Shown: positions 61,862 through 64,000 of the stretch, one piece after another
How positions within the stretch are numbered: position 1 is the stretch's first letter
Layout: every line of letters begins with the position of its first letter
Origin: JAUVXJ01 sp034411995
Lineage (GTDB): Bacteria; Chloroflexota; Anaerolineae; UBA7937; B3-Chlor
Assembly (NCBI GenBank): GCA_034411995.1
Contig: DAOUME010000026.1
Location: 496,001 to 560,000 of the forward strand
DNA length: 64,000 nucleotides
Direction of reading: 5' to 3'
Notes under the pieces: generated by a model
Seen by the model: the letters and a program-made list of their open reading frames with translations, nothing else
Told to the model about the DNA's origin: nothing
Databases searched by the model: none
Position numbers and translations under genes: made by a program

Positions 61862-63208
61862 CTACCTCTCAACGAAGCGTACTTGCATCTCTGTACCCCA
61901 TTTGGTGACCACCTGCACCGGGACGCACGGCAGATCGGTGAGCGCCACGGTAAACTCCGACTCCTGAGTGAGGTCGGCGAGCTCACAGCAGCCATCGTCC
62001 TCGGTGGTCTTCGGGTCAGAGCGCCAACCCTCCGCAGAGATCTCCACGCCTGCGCCAGGCACACCGTCTCCCCGGGCGTCTACCACGCAGACCATGATGC
62101 GCATCGCCGTCGCGTCGGCCTCATTCTGGGACAGGGCCTCGCCCACGAAGCTGCCCGCCTCTGGAGGAACGACAGCGGTCGCCGTCTCCACCGCAGGTCC
62201 CATGGTCACCGTGGAGGTGATCACCGACGGAGTGGCCTCCGCGATCGCCTGGACGCATAGCCCCAACGCCTGGTCTCGTCTCGCCGAGGCATCTTCAGTG
62301 CTCCGAATCTGCAAAGCTTCGGAGTAATGGCTCTCCGCCACGCACCAGGCCCCCTCCTCGTAGTACAGGTCTCCCAGGTTGAGAAGCGCATCGTACAACC
62401 TGCTCTCCACGTCCAGAAAGCCTGGATCGAGGGCATACAACTCCTGGAAGTTGTCAGCAGCCTTCTCCCAATCCGCACCCCAATGAGAGAGAGCGTCCAG
62501 GTAGAGAGAGACCCGCTGCCGAAGCTCGGCCGCCTCGGAGTCGTCGGGGTTCAGCGCGAGGGCGCTGTCCAGCAGCGTCAGCGTCTTCTCCAACTCGCCG
62601 GCCTCCAGCAGGAGTGTGCTCTGCCGGTGATAGGCGTCCAGAAGCAGGGTCTCCACCTCCTGGGTTCGGTACTCCGGATCCAGCAGCCGCAACTGTTCCA
62701 ATCTGGTGATCGCCTCCGACCATTCCCCCTGGGAGTACAGCGCCGACGCCTCACCGTACAGACTGAGCAGCGCTTCTGTGGACAGAGTCCCGGCTGAGAC
62801 CGCCTCGTCACCGAGCAGTATCTGCAACTGTCTCAGTTGCTCCTCAGCCTCCGGGTTGCCGGGGTCCAGCCGTACCGCCTCCTCGAACTCAGCCAGGGCC
62901 AGAAGGTAGTTGCCCTCCTCCAGGTGGGCTGTTCCCTGACGGAAGTATTCCTGCCCGGCCTCTCTCGCCCTCTCGCGACGGATAGCGAGACCACCCTCAG
63001 CGCCCAGCAAACCCAGGACGGCGGTCGCCGACAGCAAGGCAGAAGTCAGCAGGATCAGCGCCGAATACCACAGGAAGCCTGGCGAAGTCGTGCCCCCTGC
63101 GCCGGTGGGCAAGCTCCGGCGCTCTTGCTGGTCCCCCACCCCGAACCCGCAGATGGGACAAACCACGGTATCATCGGGCAGGCTACTGTCACAATACTCA
63201 CAACGCAC
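61862..63208 (-). CDS. Zinc-ribbon, single-helix, TPR-repeat protein
   Basis: 448 residues. The N-terminus is a zinc ribbon, C3-x2-C6 and C17-x2-C20. A transmembrane helix spans about 45-70, then TPR-like repeats run to about 300 (EEGNYLLALAEFEEAVRLDP is a typical unit). Near 350-448 lies an Ig/CarboxypepD_reg-like beta domain (VVDARGDGVPGAGVEISAEG). It probably anchors in the membrane with the repeats outside. Start: GTG at 63208 with GGAGA upstream; a GTG at 63310 lacks one. It is transcribed with the alpha-2-macroglobulin, so a shared envelope role is likely. Confidence 0.75.
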   Translation of the reverse strand: MRCEYCDSSLPDDTVVCPICGFGVGDQQERRSLPTGAGGTTSPGFLWYSALILLTSALLSATAVLGLLGAEGGLAIRRERAREAGQEYFRQGTAHLEEGNYLLALAEFEEAVRLDPGNPEAEEQLRQLQILLGDEAVSAGTLSTEALLSLYGEASALYSQGEWSEAITRLEQLRLLDPEYRTQEVETLLLDAYHRQSTLLLEAGELEKTLTLLDSALALNPDDSEAAELRQRVSLYLDALSHWGADWEKAADNFQELYALDPGFLDVESRLYDALLNLGDLYYEEGAWCVAESHYSEALQIRSTEDASARRDQALGLCVQAIAEATPSVITSTVTMGPAVETATAVVPPEAGSFVGEALSQNEADATAMRIMVCVVDARGDGVPGAGVEISAEGWRSDPKTTEDDGCCELADLTQESEFTVALTDLPCVPVQVVTKWGTEMQVRFVER

Positions 63209-63463
63209 TGGTCTCTCCAGTACAACCGCTTCTGCCGCCAGCGCCCGATCCTGTCCGAACAGCGCCACGCCGCCGACGTCTATCCAAGGGGGAGATTTGC
63301 GGTCTTGCACAGAACGACCGCAACTGGGGGCGATTCGTCATACCAGGTCCGCTTCTCGATTCGGCCACGAGGGATCAGGCCAGTCACAACCTGCGATGGT
63401 CAAACATCGCCGCAGTGTGCCCACGAGCGCGAGCTTCACTCGCACTGCTGAACACAACCGCAA

Positions 63464-63492
63464 ATCATACCATCCCCTTGGGTCGTCGTCAA
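63464..63492 (-). promoter_or_regulatory. Promoter of the TPR/alpha-2-macroglobulin unit
   Basis: TTGACG (63492-63487), 17 bp, TATGAT (63469-63464) on the minus strand. It leaves a long leader of about 250 nt to the chosen GTG start, in which I see no other feature. Confidence 0.7.
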
Positions 63493-63509
63493 ACTGTACA
63501 GAACCCTGC

Positions 63510-64000
63510 TCACGCCTCACACACCGCCAACACGTCCATGACCGACTCCAGCCAGTAGTCGGGCTCCACGCTCCCATCGAGCTCTCGCTCGTCGAACTCG
63601 CCCGTCTTCAGCAAGGCTGAGCGGATCCCATAGTCGTGCGCCCCCTTCACGTCGGTGGACGGTCTGTCCCCCACCATCACCACTGTACTCTTGTCCAAAC
63701 CCATACTCTCCATAGCCAGATCGAACACGTGCGCATTGGGTTTGCCCACGTACACCGCGGTCACCCCGGCCGCTCTTTCCAGCATCCCCACCCAGGAGCC
63801 GACGTTCAGCTCCGGCTCTCCCAGACTACTGTCGGTCAGCTCTGACTGCATGCCGATCAGCCTGGCCCCCTGGAGCAGCAGCCTGAAGGCCCGGTTCAGA
63901 TGATCGAAATCGAAGTTGCTCCTGTTATCCCCGACCACGATGTACTCGGGGTCCTCCCGGTCCTGCGGGAAGTCCTCGAACTCCTCCAGCCCTTCCCTCT
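63510..64000 (-). CDS. HAD-IIA (NagD-like) hydrolase, 5' end outside the window
   Basis: C-terminal portion of a HAD hydrolase cut by the window edge; the frame continues without a stop to base 64000. Visible parts are GKPNAHVFDLAMESMGL with the motif III lysine and VVMVGDRPSTDVKGAHDYG with motif IV acids. The layout matches the NagD / 4-nitrophenylphosphatase group, with a C2 cap expected before it. The substrate is unknown. It ends 18 nt before the promoter of the TPR gene on the same strand. Confidence 0.85.
   Translation of the reverse strand, partial: REGLEEFEDFPQDREDPEYIVVGDNRSNFDFDHLNRAFRLLLQGARLIGMQSELTDSSLGEPELNVGSWVGMLERAAGVTAVYVGKPNAHVFDLAMESMGLDKSTVVMVGDRPSTDVKGAHDYGIRSALLKTGEFDERELDGSVEPDYWLESVMDVLAVCEA

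Noticed and set aside
63209..63310. GTG start at 63310 for the zinc-ribbon TPR protein
   Set aside because: No ribosome site precedes it and the added 34 residues have no domain; the GTG at 63208 directly precedes the zinc ribbon.
1..64000. CRISPR arrays, insertion sequences, integrases, tRNA or rRNA genes
   Set aside because: No regularly spaced repeats, transposase-like proteins or terminal repeats, and no tRNA T-arm pattern in a convincing context were seen on either strand.

Overview
The window is ordinary bacterial chromosome from a GC-rich organism that uses Shine-Dalgarno sites. It is dense with genes and has clear sigma70-type promoters: TTGACA, 17 bp, TATAAT occurs exactly at two places. 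I see no insertion sequence, phage gene, CRISPR array, tRNA or rRNA. The gene mix (archaeal-type SAM synthetase, a compact methionine-synthase-like protein, a FixABCX-type ETF set, an oligopeptide ABC transporter, an alpha-2-macroglobulin) would fit a Chloroflexota (Anaerolineae-like) genome. That assignment is an inference and no marker gene here proves it.

Region A (about 0.3-17 kb, minus strand) is a surface-glycan or glycolipid cluster. It encodes four SAM methyltransferases, two GT2 and three GT4 glycosyltransferases, a flippase-like membrane protein, a B12-dependent radical SAM protein, a dTDP-rhamnose 4-epimerase-like SDR with a zinc-knuckle insert, a polyprenyl diphosphate synthase, TatD, and Gmd plus Rmd for GDP-D-rhamnose. 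Region B (17-23 kb, minus) is a methionine/SAM cycle unit: mtnA, a core MetE-like protein, a GNAT, ahcY and an archaeal-type SAM synthetase. It is preceded by a consensus promoter and a complete SAM-I (S-box) riboswitch with terminator, which contains no gene.

Region C (23-29 kb) holds a 2-hydroxyacid dehydrogenase, birA, an RNase J-like beta-CASP hydrolase, thymidine kinase with no normal start codon, and rplU-rpmA-rpmE. The L21 protein carries an RNA-polymerase-alpha-CTD-like tail. Region D (29-34.6 kb, minus) encodes an acyl-CoA dehydrogenase, a gamma-carbonic anhydrase-like protein, FixC, FixX, EtfB and EtfA, an electron-transfer route from acyl-CoA or NADH to quinone. The acyl-CoA dehydrogenase promoter contains a perfect 14-bp palindrome over its -35 box.

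Region E (35-40.6 kb, plus) has a GT4, a sugar nucleotidyltransferase, a small unknown protein, an aminotransferase, rlmD and def. Region F (40.6-48 kb, minus) has a HAD phosphatase, an AI-2E family permease, a Ca2+-type P-ATPase, pnp and rpsO. Region G (48.6-54.8 kb, plus) is a complete peptide ABC transporter (binding protein, two permeases, two ATPases); its first permease has an SH3b-like domain inserted in an extracytoplasmic loop. Region H (54.9-64 kb, minus) has a second peptide-binding lipoprotein, a 1705-residue alpha-2-macroglobulin that lacks the thioester cysteine, a zinc-ribbon/TPR membrane protein, and a HAD hydrolase cut by the window end.

The main points for follow-up are the S-box-controlled SAM cycle, the L21-alphaCTD fusion, the SH3b-containing permease, the thymidine kinase start, and the palindromic operator candidate in region D.
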